From NCBI GenBank assembly GCA_005879805.1, contig VBKL01000069.1:1-36179 (forward strand): a DNA stretch of 36,179 nucleotides, read 5' to 3'. The DNA is from Deltaproteobacteria bacterium (GTDB lineage: Bacteria > Myxococcota > Myxococcia > Myxococcales > 40CM-4-68-19). The first letter of the stretch is position 1. Every line of letters starts with the position of its first letter. The position numbers and the translations under genes were made by a program. Positions 26,230 through 35,342 of this stretch are shown in pieces. The notes under the pieces are model-generated. The model did not search any database, was not told the origin of the DNA, and saw only the letters and a list, made by a program, of their open reading frames with translations.

Positions 26230-26658
26230 TATGACGGACTGCAGATCGTCGCGGGATTTCCCCGTCACCCGCACCGAATCGCCCTGGATGGCGGCCGTTA
26301 CTTTGACTTTCGAATCCTTGATGAGCTTGGCGATCGCCTTCGCCTTTTCGGTCTCGATGCCCTGGGCGAAGGTCAGAAGCTGCAGGACGTGCTTGCCGCT
26401 CTGCTCGACGGTCCCGTATTTCACCCCGCGGAGCGAGACGTTCCGCTTGGCGAGCTTCTGGACCAGCACCTCGCGGGCGGCCTCCAGCCGCTGCTCGGTC
26501 GAGCTGCGCAAACGGATCCCTTTTTCCTTCTCCACCTTCTCGAGCGACGTCTCCGTCCCCTTGAAGTCGTAGCGCTGCTCGATCTCCTTCTTCGCCTGCT
26601 GGAAGGCGTTGTCGACCTCCTGCTCGCTCACCTTGCTGACGATGTCGAAGGACGGCAT
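26230..26658 (-). pseudogene. yajQ: YajQ family nucleotide-binding protein, C-terminus missing
   Basis: YajQ proteins bind nucleic acid or cyclic di-GMP. The product from ATG 26658 is a good match: MPSFDIVSKVSEQEVDNAFQ, then RYDFKGTETSLEKVEKEKGI, LIKDSKVKVTAAIQGDSVRV and TGKSRDDLQSVI (143 residues). The family continues for about 18-20 residues with the last beta strand, which is absent. Instead the frame runs on, out of frame, through the rimO remnant for about 540 codons down to 24619. The last family codon is ATA, unusual in this GC-rich genome, at the join with the rimO remnant. It starts 14 bases after the RNase J stop, with GGGAG before the ATG, so it belongs to the rnj operon. Confidence 0.87.
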
Positions 26659-26672
26659 GGCGGTACGCTCCC

Positions 26673-28352
26673 TTACATCTCGATGACGACGGGAAGTACC
26701 ATGGGGCGCTTCTCGAATCCTTTGCGGAACACCGATCGCACGGCGATGCGTACGGCCTCCTCCACCGTACCGTGATCGGTGCGGGAAGCGGGGCCCAGCT
26801 CCGCGATGGCGGCGCTGGCCGCGGCGCGCGCCTGCTGCAGCCGGCTTTCGTCGAGCCCGGTCACGCCTCGTCCGAGGATCTCGGGCTCGCGCACGAGCTC
26901 GCCGGATCGATGGTCGATGAGGCACAGGCACACCAGCATGCCGGAGTCGGCCAGTAGCTTGCGATCGCGCAGCGCCACTTCCCCTACGTCGGCGAAGGCG
27001 CCGCGCGAGTCGAGATAGATGCGCCCCGAAGGGGCGGCGCGCGGCCGTACCGAGGCGAGCTTGCCGGGCTCGATCTCCACCACGTCGCCGTCCTCGGCGA
27101 TCACGCAGCCGAGGGGATCGACGCCCGAAGCCTCCGCCGTGCGCGCGTGCGCTGCGAGCATGCGGAACTCGCCGTGGATGGGAAGGAAGGACCTCGGGCG
27201 CACGAGCTCGATCATCATCCGCTGTTCGTCCTGGCAGGCATGGCCGGTGACGTGGATCAGCTCCCCTCCCCCCGCCAGCGTCGAAAGCACGTCGCACCCG
27301 CGGCGCACGAGATGATCGACCAGATGGGCCACGCTCCGCTCGTTCCCGGGAATCTGCCGGGAGCTGAGGACGACGAGATCGCCCTTCTCCAGCTTCACCG
27401 TGGGATGCTCGCCGAGCGCAAGGCGGGAAAGCGCGGACCTCGGCTCTCCCTGGGCGCCGGTGCAGAGGATGATGAGCTCGCGAGGGGCGAAGTGATCCGC
27501 CGCCTCGGGATCGACGAAGAGGTCGGGCGGGCAGCCGAGATACCCGAGGTCGAGGGCAAGTCGCACGTTCTGCTGCATCGAGCGGCCGAGCAGGCAGACC
27601 TTGCGGCCGATGGCGGTGGCGGCGCGCAGCACGCTCTGCACGCGGTGCATGTTGGACCCGAACATGGCCACCGCGATGCGTCCCTTGGCGCGCGGGCCGG
27701 CGAAGATCCGGGCCAGCGATTCACCCACCTCGCGCTCGGAGACGCTGGTCCCGGGGCGCTCCGCATTGGTGGAATCGGAGAGCAGGCACGAAACGCCTTC
27801 GTCGCCCAGCTCCGCGAACCGGCGCACGTCGAGGAGCTTTCCGTCGGTCGGCGACCAGTCCACCTTGAAATCGCCGGTGTGGACGAGGAGCGCCCCGGGC
27901 GGGCGGATGGCATAGCCGACCGCGTCGGGCACCGAGTGCGTCACCTGGATGGACTCGAACCCGATCCCGCCCGCCGTCGCGGACGTGCCCGGAGGAAGCT
28001 CGCGCAGATCGGCCGAGATGCCGTGTTCGGCGATCTTCTCCTTCACCACCCCGAGCGTGAAGCGGGCGCCGTACACCGGCACGTGTGGCCATTCGCGCAA
28101 GAGATACGGAAGCGCTCCGACGTGATCCTCGTGCGCGTGGGTGAGGAGCACGGCATCCGGTCCGCCCGCCTGCTCGAGACGCGTCAGGTCCGGAGCGATC
28201 ACCTCGACGCCGAGGGCCGCCTCGCCTCCGGGGAAGAGCACGCCGCAGTCGACGACGACGCGGCCCCCTTCCGTTTCCACGAGCAGGCAGTTCATCCCCA
28301 CCTCGCCCAGTCCCCCGAGGGGCACGATGCGCACCGGCGAGGGGTCTTGCAT
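26673..28352 (-). CDS. rnj: Ribonuclease J
   Basis: Metallo-beta-lactamase-type endo/5'-exoribonuclease in RNA processing and decay. The 559-residue product starts MQDPSPVRIVPLGGLGEVGM and has the metal-binding motif LTHAHEDHVGALPY, HTGDFKVDWSPTDG, LLSDSTNAERPGTS, FGSNMHRVQSVLRAA in the beta-CASP region, and the later metal/RNA motif HVTGHACQDEQ followed by FLPIHGEFRMLAAHA. The C-terminal domain (LIDHRSGELVREPEILGRGV) is present. It is complete. It heads the operon with yajQ, rimO and the 170-residue unknown. It is divergent from the uvrD-type helicase gene, with 70 bases between the starts. Confidence 0.95.
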   Translation of the reverse strand: MQDPSPVRIVPLGGLGEVGMNCLLVETEGGRVVVDCGVLFPGGEAALGVEVIAPDLTRLEQAGGPDAVLLTHAHEDHVGALPYLLREWPHVPVYGARFTLGVVKEKIAEHGISADLRELPPGTSATAGGIGFESIQVTHSVPDAVGYAIRPPGALLVHTGDFKVDWSPTDGKLLDVRRFAELGDEGVSCLLSDSTNAERPGTSVSEREVGESLARIFAGPRAKGRIAVAMFGSNMHRVQSVLRAATAIGRKVCLLGRSMQQNVRLALDLGYLGCPPDLFVDPEAADHFAPRELIILCTGAQGEPRSALSRLALGEHPTVKLEKGDLVVLSSRQIPGNERSVAHLVDHLVRRGCDVLSTLAGGGELIHVTGHACQDEQRMMIELVRPRSFLPIHGEFRMLAAHARTAEASGVDPLGCVIAEDGDVVEIEPGKLASVRPRAAPSGRIYLDSRGAFADVGEVALRDRKLLADSGMLVCLCLIDHRSGELVREPEILGRGVTGLDESRLQQARAAASAAIAELGPASRTDHGTVEEAVRIAVRSVFRKGFEKRPMVLPVVIEM

Positions 28353-28422
28353 CGACGCGCAGCATACGACGAGGGCAACCCGGGCGTTGGCTCGCGAGGG
28401 GCGGTGCTGTTAAACGCGAGGG

Positions 28423-30930
28423 GTGGATCCACTCGCGAAGCTCCTCAACCCGCAGCAGCTCGAGGCCGTGCGGTACGGATCCGGGCCGCTCCTGATTCTC
28501 GCCGGGGCCGGCAGCGGCAAGACCCGGGTGCTGACCCACCGCATCGCGCATCTCTTGCGAGAGCGACTGGCCCGCCCGGCCGAGATCCTGGCGGTCACCT
28601 TCACCAACAAGGCTGCCGGCGAGCTGCGGGGGCGCGTGCAAGGCCTGGTCGGGCCCGAGGCAGAGAGGCTCTGGGTGGCGACCTTCCACGCCGCCGGAGC
28701 GCGCCTCCTCCGGCGCGAAGCGGAGGCGCTCTCGCTTCCGCGCGCCTTCGCCATCTACGACGAGGCCGATGCGCTCGCCGAGACCAAGCGCGCCTGCCAG
28801 GACCTGGGCGTCGACCTCGGGACGGCCCGCCAGCATCTGTCGCGCATCGATCGCTGGAAGAACCAGGGCATCCTGCCCGCCTCGGTACAGGTGCCCGACT
28901 GGGACGTTCCCGGCAAGGTCGCGATCCGCGTGTACGATCGCTACCAGCGCGCGCTGCAGGCCGGGGGCGCCGTCGATTTCGGCGACCTCATCGTCCGCGT
29001 CATCGAGCTTTTCGCCAAGCACCCGGAGATCGAGGAACGGTACGCGGAGCGGTTCCGCTACATCCTCGTCGACGAGTTCCAGGACACGAATCCCGCCCAG
29101 TACGCGCTCCTCCGCAGGCTCGCCAAGGTGCACGGCAACCTTTGCGTGGTGGGCGACGACGACCAGAGCATCTACCGCTGGCGCGGCGCCGAAGTGTCGA
29201 ACATCCTCGATTTCCCGCGTCACTTCCCGGGCACCAAGGTCATCAAGCTGGAGCAGAATTACCGTTCGACGGGGCGCATCCTGGCCGCGGCCCACGCGGT
29301 CATCGAGAAGAACGAGCGGCGCAGCGAGAAGAAGCTCTGGACCGCGCTCGGCGACGGCGAGAAGATCCGCGTCGCCCTGCTCGATAACGAGCGCGACGAG
29401 GCGAGCCGGGTCGCGCAGGAGCTGCAGGCGGAGCACGCCCGCGGGACCTCGTACGCGGAGATGGCCGTCTTCTACCGGGCGAACGCGCAGTCCCGCGCGC
29501 TGGAAGACGCCCTGCGCGCGCGGCGCGTTCCGCACCGGATCGTGCGCGGGCGATCGTTCTACGACCGCGCCGAGGTGAAGGACGTCGCTGCCTATCTGCG
29601 GCTGTGCGTGAACCCGCGATCCGACGTCGACCTGCTCCGCATCATCAACACGCCCGCCCGCGGCATCGGCGACACGACCGTGGAGCGGCTGCGCGCCTCC
29701 GCGACGCGCACCGGCTTCTCCTTGTGGGAGGCGATCTCCTCGATGGAGGAAGACGCGGAGCTCGCCGCTTCCGCCAAGGCGAAGCTCGTTCCCTTCCGCG
29801 ACCTGCTCCGGCGCCTCGGCGACAAGGTGCGGGCGGCGCAGGGAGCCGCCGAGTCGATCGAGATCGTGATGGAGGAGACGGGCTACGCGGACCGGCTCCG
29901 GCTGGAAGGGCCGGAAGGTGAAGATCGGCTGGAGAACCTGCGCGAGCTCATCGGGGCGGCGCGCGAGTTCGATACCACCTGGGATCTGGCGCGAAGAGGC
30001 GCCTTGCCAGAGCGACAACCCGGTGTCGCGGCCCCGCTCGCTCCCGGCGCCCTCGGCAGCGGAGAGATGCCCGACGACGCGGAGCCGGGCGATCGCCCCG
30101 GCATGGGCGCCGCTCTCGCCGCCGCGTTCGCGGAGCTCGACGAGGACACGCCCACGAGTCCGTTGCTCGGGTTCCTCGAGCAGCTCGCCCTGGTCGGCGA
30201 TGCCGATGCGGCCGAAGGAGGCGAGCGCGTCTCGCTCATGACCCTGCATGCCGCGAAGGGGCTGGAGTTCGACGCGGTATGGATGACGGGCCTCGAGGAG
30301 CGCGTCTTTCCCAGCTCGCGCTCGCTTGGCCAGGTCGGTCCGGGTCGCGAGGGAGTCGAGGATCCGGAGGAGATGGCCGAGGAGCGGCGGCTCTGCTACG
30401 TGGGCATGACGCGCGCCCGCAAGAAGCTGACGCTCACGCTCGCGCGCTGCCGGTCGCTGTTCGGAGAACTGCGCTTCAACCCGCCGTCGCGCTTCGTGCA
30501 GGAGGTCCCCGAGGAGCTCGCCACCGGGCTGTCCGCACTGGCCGCCGCGGAACCGCGCCCTTCCGAAGGCCGCTGGGAACGCGGTTGGGGCGGCCGGCGC
30601 GAAGGCGCTGCGGGCGGGGATTACGACTTCGACCAGCGACCGCGCGAGCAGGTAGATGCCCCGTTCGGCCTACGCGGAGGCGGGCCGCCGATGCCGCCGA
30701 GGAACCAGGCACGCGCCGGCCGCGTCGATCCCCGCGCCAGACCCGAGAAAAAGCAGGCAACGGAAGGCGTTCTCGGGCTCGGTCCCGGCGCGCGGGTTCG
30801 CCACCCTACTTTTGGCGTCGGAACCGTCGAGGACACCGACGGCATCGGCGACGCGCTCAAGTTGACGATCCGTTTCCCGCCCGGCGTCGGGATCAAGAAG
30901 GTCCTGGCCCGATTCGTAGACAAGGCCTGA
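28423..30930 (+). CDS. pcrA: UvrD/PcrA-type DNA helicase
   Basis: An SF1A DNA helicase of 835 residues for DNA repair and clearing of replication blocks. Start GTG 28423. Motifs: Walker A LAGAGSGKT (Lys33), TFTNKAAGEL, ILVDEFQDTNPAQYALLRRL (Walker B with Gln), GDDDQSIYRWRGAE, FYRANAQSRALEDALRARRV, LMTLHAAKGLEFDAVWMTGL and EERRLCYVGMTRARKKLTLT. A low-complexity insert lies about residues 523-580 (RRGALPERQPGVAAPLAPGA and beyond). The C-terminal extension ends GARVRHPTFGVGTVEDTDG and FPPGVGIKKVLARFVD, the Tudor-like tail seen in PcrA/UvrD proteins that contact RNA polymerase. UvrD and PcrA cannot be separated cleanly here. Confidence 0.93.
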   Translation: MDPLAKLLNPQQLEAVRYGSGPLLILAGAGSGKTRVLTHRIAHLLRERLARPAEILAVTFTNKAAGELRGRVQGLVGPEAERLWVATFHAAGARLLRREAEALSLPRAFAIYDEADALAETKRACQDLGVDLGTARQHLSRIDRWKNQGILPASVQVPDWDVPGKVAIRVYDRYQRALQAGGAVDFGDLIVRVIELFAKHPEIEERYAERFRYILVDEFQDTNPAQYALLRRLAKVHGNLCVVGDDDQSIYRWRGAEVSNILDFPRHFPGTKVIKLEQNYRSTGRILAAAHAVIEKNERRSEKKLWTALGDGEKIRVALLDNERDEASRVAQELQAEHARGTSYAEMAVFYRANAQSRALEDALRARRVPHRIVRGRSFYDRAEVKDVAAYLRLCVNPRSDVDLLRIINTPARGIGDTTVERLRASATRTGFSLWEAISSMEEDAELAASAKAKLVPFRDLLRRLGDKVRAAQGAAESIEIVMEETGYADRLRLEGPEGEDRLENLRELIGAAREFDTTWDLARRGALPERQPGVAAPLAPGALGSGEMPDDAEPGDRPGMGAALAAAFAELDEDTPTSPLLGFLEQLALVGDADAAEGGERVSLMTLHAAKGLEFDAVWMTGLEERVFPSSRSLGQVGPGREGVEDPEEMAEERRLCYVGMTRARKKLTLTLARCRSLFGELRFNPPSRFVQEVPEELATGLSALAAAEPRPSEGRWERGWGGRREGAAGGDYDFDQRPREQVDAPFGLRGGGPPMPPRNQARAGRVDPRARPEKKQATEGVLGLGPGARVRHPTFGVGTVEDTDGIGDALKLTIRFPPGVGIKKVLARFVDKA

Positions 30931-30959
30931 CACAGTGTCGCGCGGGAAACTGTGCGACA
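30931..30959. repeat. Two overlapping, mutually exclusive inverted repeats
   Basis: Right after the helicase stop, CACAGT (30931-30936) pairs with ACTGTG (30949-30954), and TGTCGC (30936-30941) pairs with GCGACA (30954-30959), each with a 12-base spacer. The arms overlap by one base, so only one hairpin can form at a time. It could act as a weak terminator, an RNA switch, or a pair of operator half-sites before adenosine deaminase. No T-tract follows. Confidence 0.5.
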
Positions 30960-30985
30960 GAGCCCTTCGGCGTTAGATCCAGGGG

Positions 30986-32107
30986 ATGCTACCTGAAGTG
31001 CCGATCACCGAAGAGCTGTTGCGAGCGCTCCCCAAGACCGACCTGCACTGCCATCTCGACGGTTCGCTGCGTCTCAAGACCATGCTGGAGCTCGCCGAGG
31101 AGCAGAAAGTCAAGCTTCCCGCCGACACCGAGGACGGGCTCGCCAAGGCGATGAAGATCGGCCAGCGCCACGGCAGCCTCGAGGAATACCTGAAGGGATT
31201 CGAGATCACCCTGAGCGTCCTGCAAACGGACGCCGCCCTCTACCGCACCGCCTATGAGCTGGCCCTCGACGCGGCTGCCGAGAACGTCCGCGTCCTCGAG
31301 GTCCGCTACTCGCCGGTGCTCCACCTCTCGAAAGGGCTCAAACCCACCGTGGTGGTCGAGGCCGTCCTCGAAGGCCTGCGCAAGGCCGAGCGCGAGGCGG
31401 GCATCAAGGCCGGCGTGCTGGTCTGCGGCATCCGCAACATGAGCCCGGAGATCTCGCTCCGCCTCGCCGAGCTATCGGTCGCCTACAAGGGCCGCGGGGT
31501 CCTGGGCTTCGACCTCGCCGGCGCCGAGCACGGCAATCCCGCCAAGGACCACCAGGAGGCCTTCCAGCTCATCCTCAACAACAACGTCAATTGCACGGTG
31601 CACGCGGGAGAGGCGTACGGTCCGCCCTCCATCGCGCAGGCGCTCCACTACTGCGGCGCGCATCGCATCGGCCACGGCGTGCGGCTGCGCGAGGACGGCG
31701 ACCTGCTCAACTATGTCAACGATCACCGCATTCCGATCGAGAGCTGCCCGTCGTCGAACGTGCAGACGGGCGCGGTGGCCGACATCGCCTCCCACCCGTT
31801 CAAGTTCTATCTGGACTTCGGCATCCGCGTGACGGTGAATACGGACAACCGGCTCATCACCAACACCACCGTCACCAAGGAGCTGATGATTCTCGCGCGC
31901 CAGTTCAATCTCACGACCACCGACTTGCAGAACGTCCTCATCGCCGGATTCAAGAGCTCCTTCCTCACCTTCCACGACCGCGCCCAGCTCATCCGCCGGG
32001 TGACCGAAGAGATCGACCACACCATCGGCGAGTTCGCGGCCCGCCCTCCTGAAGGCAAGCTCGCGGCCCCGCAGGCCCGGGCCGCCGCTCGCACGGCTCG
32101 TAGCTGA
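30986..32107 (+). CDS. add: Adenosine deaminase
   Basis: Hydrolyses adenosine to inosine in purine salvage. The 373-residue product starts at ATG 30986 after GGGG. Metal and catalytic motifs: HCHLDGS (His21, His23), [82 protein letters not shown], and [20 protein letters not shown]. The last motif is the NTDN variant rather than NTDD, also used by many bacterial adenosine deaminases. The C-terminal 25 residues (after [10 protein letters not shown]) are Ala/Arg-rich and non-conserved. It follows the helicase gene by 55 bases and precedes glgC. Confidence 0.92.
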   Translation: MLPEVPITEELLRALPKTDLHCHLDGSLRLKTMLELAEEQKVKLPADTEDGLAKAMKIGQRHGSLEEYLKGFEITLSVLQTDAALYRTAYELALDAAAENVRVLEVRYSPVLHLSKGLKPTVVVEAVLEGLRKAEREAGIKAGVLVCGIRNMSPEISLRLAELSVAYKGRGVLGFDLAGAEHGNPAKDHQEAFQLILNNNVNCTVHAGEAYGPPSIAQALHYCGAHRIGHGVRLREDGDLLNYVNDHRIPIESCPSSNVQTGAVADIASHPFKFYLDFGIRVTVNTDNRLITNTTVTKELMILARQFNLTTTDLQNVLIAGFKSSFLTFHDRAQLIRRVTEEIDHTIGEFAARPPEGKLAAPQARAAARTARS

Positions 32108-32150
32108 ACACCCGTTGCATGGCCGCGTTCGCGGATCTACCGTCCGCGGC

Positions 32151-33386
32151 ATGGCCCACAAGACCCTGGCGATGATCCTCGCGGGCGGAGAGGGCAAGAG
32201 GCTCGCCCCCCTGACCCACGAGCGCGCCAAGCCGGCGGTCCCCTTCGGCGGGCGCTACCGGATCATCGACTTCGTCCTCTCCAACTTCGCCAACTCCGAC
32301 CTCCCGCGCATGAAGGTCCTCACCCAGTACAAATCGGATTCCTTGAATACGCACATTTCGCGGGGCTGGCGGCTCTCCTCGATGCTCGGCCAGTTCGTCG
32401 AGCCGGTGCCGGCGCAAATGCGCACCGGACCCGAGTGGTACAAAGGCTCGGCCGACGCCATCTACCAGAACCTGAACCTCGTCACCGACGAGGATCCCGA
32501 GTACGTCTTCGTCTTCGGCGCCGACCACGTCTACCGCATGGACGTCCGCCAGATGCTCGACTTCCACGTCGAGCAGGGCGCGGACTGCACCGTCGCGGCG
32601 ATCCCCATGCCCATCGAGCTGGCGAGCTCGTTCGGCGTCATCACCGCCGACGAGACGGGACGGATGATCGACTTCCAGGAGAAGCCCAAGCATCCGAAGC
32701 CGATGATCGGCGACTCCAGCAAGATCCTGGCCTCGATGGGAAACTATCTTTTCAGCACCGATGCGCTGGTCCGGGAGATCGTGAGCGACGCGGGAAAGGA
32801 CACCGCGCACGACTTCGGCAAGTCGATCATCAGCGAGATGTTCCAGAAGACGAAGGTGTCGGTCTATGACTTCGCCAAGAACGACGTCCCGGGCCAGAGC
32901 CAGCGCGAGGCCGGGTACTGGCGCGACGTGGGCGACCTCGACACCTACTTCGACTCCAACATGGAGCTGGTCGACGTCGATCCCAAGTTCTCCCTCTACA
33001 ACGACCTGTGGCCCATCCACACCGCGCCCAACCATTCCGTCGCGGCGGCGAAGTTCGTCTTCGCCAACATCGAGGAAAAGCGCATCGGCACCGCCACCGA
33101 CTCGCTGGTGAGCGAAGGCTGCATCATCTCCGGCGGCCGGGTGAACAAGTCGATCCTCTCCCCCCGCGTGCGCATCAATTCCTTCTCCGACGTGGACGAG
33201 TCGATCCTCTTCGAGAACGTGAACGTCGGACGGCACGCGAGGATCCGTCGCGCGATCATCGACAAGAACGTCGACATCCCCCCCGGCGTCCGTATCGGTT
33301 ACGATACCGAGGAAGACAAGAAGCGCTTCTTCGTGAGCCCGAACGGCATCGTGGTGGTCCCGAAAGGGATGCGCCTCTCCGATTGA
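32151..33386 (+). CDS. glgC: Glucose-1-phosphate adenylyltransferase
   Basis: Makes ADP-glucose from glucose-1-phosphate and ATP, the committed step of glycogen synthesis. The 411-residue product starts at ATG 32151 ([20 protein letters not shown]); an in-frame TTG at 32115 would add 12 residues without family match. The nucleotide-sugar motif [20 protein letters not shown], the substrate loop [31 protein letters not shown], and [20 protein letters not shown] are present, followed by the C-terminal left-handed beta-helix ([20 protein letters not shown]). It is complete. It is followed 6 bases later by the GH57 gene, consistent with a role in glycogen metabolism. Confidence 0.96.
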   Translation: MAHKTLAMILAGGEGKRLAPLTHERAKPAVPFGGRYRIIDFVLSNFANSDLPRMKVLTQYKSDSLNTHISRGWRLSSMLGQFVEPVPAQMRTGPEWYKGSADAIYQNLNLVTDEDPEYVFVFGADHVYRMDVRQMLDFHVEQGADCTVAAIPMPIELASSFGVITADETGRMIDFQEKPKHPKPMIGDSSKILASMGNYLFSTDALVREIVSDAGKDTAHDFGKSIISEMFQKTKVSVYDFAKNDVPGQSQREAGYWRDVGDLDTYFDSNMELVDVDPKFSLYNDLWPIHTAPNHSVAAAKFVFANIEEKRIGTATDSLVSEGCIISGGRVNKSILSPRVRINSFSDVDESILFENVNVGRHARIRRAIIDKNVDIPPGVRIGYDTEEDKKRFFVSPNGIVVVPKGMRLSD

Positions 33387-33392
33387 GGATCC

Positions 33393-35309
33393 GTGACCGC
33401 TCGCGCCGTCTTTCTCTGGCACCTGCACCAGCCCGACTATCGCGACGCGCAGACAGGCCAGCCCCTCCTGCCCTGGGTGCGGTTGCACGCCTGCCGCGCG
33501 TACTCGGACATGGCCGCCGCGCTGGAGAAGTTCGAGGCGGTGAAGGCGGTGGTGAACTTCGCGCCGAGCCTCCTGCTCCAGCTGGAGGCCTGGCTTTCCG
33601 GAAACGCCGTCGATCTCCACGAGGCGCTGGCGAAGAGGCCGGCCGAGTCGCTCGGGCAGGAAGAGCGCATGCTGCTCCTGCGCGACTCGTTCTCGGTCGA
33701 CTGGGACATCTGGGTGCGGCCGGTCCCGCGCTATGCGGAGCTGCTCGAGCTGCGCGGGAGCGATCTGCGCCATATCGACCTCCTCGATCGGCAAGCGCGC
33801 TTCGCGCCGCAGGACCTGCGCGACTTGCAAGTCCACTTCCTCCTCGCCTGGATGGGCTTCGCCGCGCGCCGCGAGGAGCCCTTCGTCGCCGAGCTTGCCG
33901 GCAAGGAGCGCGGCTTCTCCGAGGACGAGAAGATCGAGCTGATCGCGACGCAGAGACGGATCGGCGCGCGCATCCTGCCGCGCTGGAAGGCGCTGGCGGC
34001 GCGCGGACAGGTCGAGATCACCTGCTCGCCCCTGAACCACCCCATCCTGCCGCTCCTCGTCGCCACCGACTCGGCGCGCCGGGCGATGCCCGGCATGGCG
34101 CTTCCGCCGCGCTTCTCCCATCCCGAGGATGCGCGCGAGCAGGTGGGCGTGCTGTTCCGCGATCGCGAGCTGTCCGACATGATCGGATTCCGTTACGCCC
34201 GGATGGCGCCGGAAACGGCGGCCGCGGACCTCGTCCGCCGCATCTCCGCAGCCGGTAATGACGCGCTCGTCACCATCGCTCTCGATGGCGAAAATCCCTG
34301 GGAGCATTATCCGGAATCGGGCGAGGATTTCCTCGAGGCGCTCTACACGGCCCTGTCCGCGGTCCCGGGGTCGACCGTCCTGCCTCGCGACGAGATCCGC
34401 ACGCGGAGGCCGCGCGCCCGCATCTCCCGCATCCACTCGGGGAGCTGGATCGACGCCAATTTCCGCATCTGGATCGGCCATCCCGAAGACAACGCCGCCT
34501 GGACTCTGCTCGGCGCCGCCCGGGGAGCCCTGGAGCAGACCGAGATGACGGTGGGACTCGAGCAGATCGAGGCTGCCCGCGCCGAGCTGTTCGTCGCCGA
34601 AGGTAGCGACTGGTTCTGGTGGTATGGCGACGACTTCGTGACCGACAGCGCCGCCACTTTCGACGCGCTCTTCCGCGGGCGCGTCGCCCAGGCCTACCGG
34701 GCGCTCGGTCTCCCGGTTCCCACCGCGGTCAGCACGCCGATCATCGCCCCGTCCAAGGATCTCGCCAACGCGGCGGCGGTCATCGTGCAGCCGCGCCGCC
34801 TGATCCAGCCGCTCATCGACGGGTACTCGCGCAACTATTACGAATGGGCTGGCGCGGGGCAGTACCGCCCCGGCTCGGCCATAGGCGGATCGATGTTCCA
34901 GGGCCGCTCGGCGTACGAGCAGCTCTGCTTCGGCTTCTCCAAGAGCGAGCTGTTCCTCCGCCTGGACCCTGCCCCCGGGACACAGATCGGCGGCGAGGTG
35001 CAGGTCGCGGTGGCGCGGCTCCTCGGCGATCGGCGCGAGGAGAAGACGGGCCGCGTCCTCCTCGGAAAAGGCGGGGGCGACCTGCCCGTCATCGACGAAA
35101 CGGGCGCCCGCTGCGGTATCGCCCGGACGGGAGTCCTGGTGGAGCTGGCCCTGTCCCTGACCGCGCTCGGGCTCTTCGCGGGGAACCGCATCTCCCTCGT
35201 CGTCCGGGTGCTTCGCGGCGACCTCGAGATCGAGCGGCTCCCCCGCCTCGGCGAGCTCGAAACCGTGGTCCCGGACCGCCGCTTCGAGCAGGCGCACTGG
35301 CAAGTCTGA
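33393..35309 (+). CDS. GH57 family glycoside hydrolase missing the nucleophile segment
   Basis: A GH57-type alpha-glucan-active protein of 638 residues; start GTG 33393. Motif 1 is FLWHLHQPDYRD, motif 2 QVEITCSPLNHPILPLL, and motif 4 TIALDGENPWEHYPESG with the acid/base Asp. Family members have, after RFSHPEDAREQ-type sequence, a block of roughly 70-75 residues with the W-P-S-E-G-S-V-S-E motif whose Glu is the nucleophile, before FRDRELSDMIGFRY. Here RFSHPEDAREQ runs straight into VGVLFRDRELSDMIGF at residue 250/251 (base 34142/34143). The frame is kept, but the nucleophile is absent, so hydrolysis should be lost. The C-terminal part (HSGSWIDANFRIWIGHPEDN) is normal. It lies between glgC and galT. 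Exact substrate unknown. Confidence 0.85.
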   Translation: MTARAVFLWHLHQPDYRDAQTGQPLLPWVRLHACRAYSDMAAALEKFEAVKAVVNFAPSLLLQLEAWLSGNAVDLHEALAKRPAESLGQEERMLLLRDSFSVDWDIWVRPVPRYAELLELRGSDLRHIDLLDRQARFAPQDLRDLQVHFLLAWMGFAARREEPFVAELAGKERGFSEDEKIELIATQRRIGARILPRWKALAARGQVEITCSPLNHPILPLLVATDSARRAMPGMALPPRFSHPEDAREQVGVLFRDRELSDMIGFRYARMAPETAAADLVRRISAAGNDALVTIALDGENPWEHYPESGEDFLEALYTALSAVPGSTVLPRDEIRTRRPRARISRIHSGSWIDANFRIWIGHPEDNAAWTLLGAARGALEQTEMTVGLEQIEAARAELFVAEGSDWFWWYGDDFVTDSAATFDALFRGRVAQAYRALGLPVPTAVSTPIIAPSKDLANAAAVIVQPRRLIQPLIDGYSRNYYEWAGAGQYRPGSAIGGSMFQGRSAYEQLCFGFSKSELFLRLDPAPGTQIGGEVQVAVARLLGDRREEKTGRVLLGKGGGDLPVIDETGARCGIARTGVLVELALSLTALGLFAGNRISLVVRVLRGDLEIERLPRLGELETVVPDRRFEQAHWQV

Positions 35310-35342
35310 GCCCCAATGGCTTTCTGCTATGGTGCCCCGCGC

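Noticed and set aside
24619-26658. A large yajQ-led fusion protein, since the yajQ frame stays open for about 540 further codons
   Set aside because: The extension is rimO DNA read in the wrong frame and is Arg/Ala-rich nonsense; RimO motifs are in another frame. A deletion explains it better than a real fusion.
34200-34215. MAPE motif in the GH57 protein as the catalytic nucleophile
   Set aside because: It lies in the region after FRDRELSDMIGF that corresponds to a non-catalytic helix of the family; the nucleophile motif belongs to the missing segment before it.
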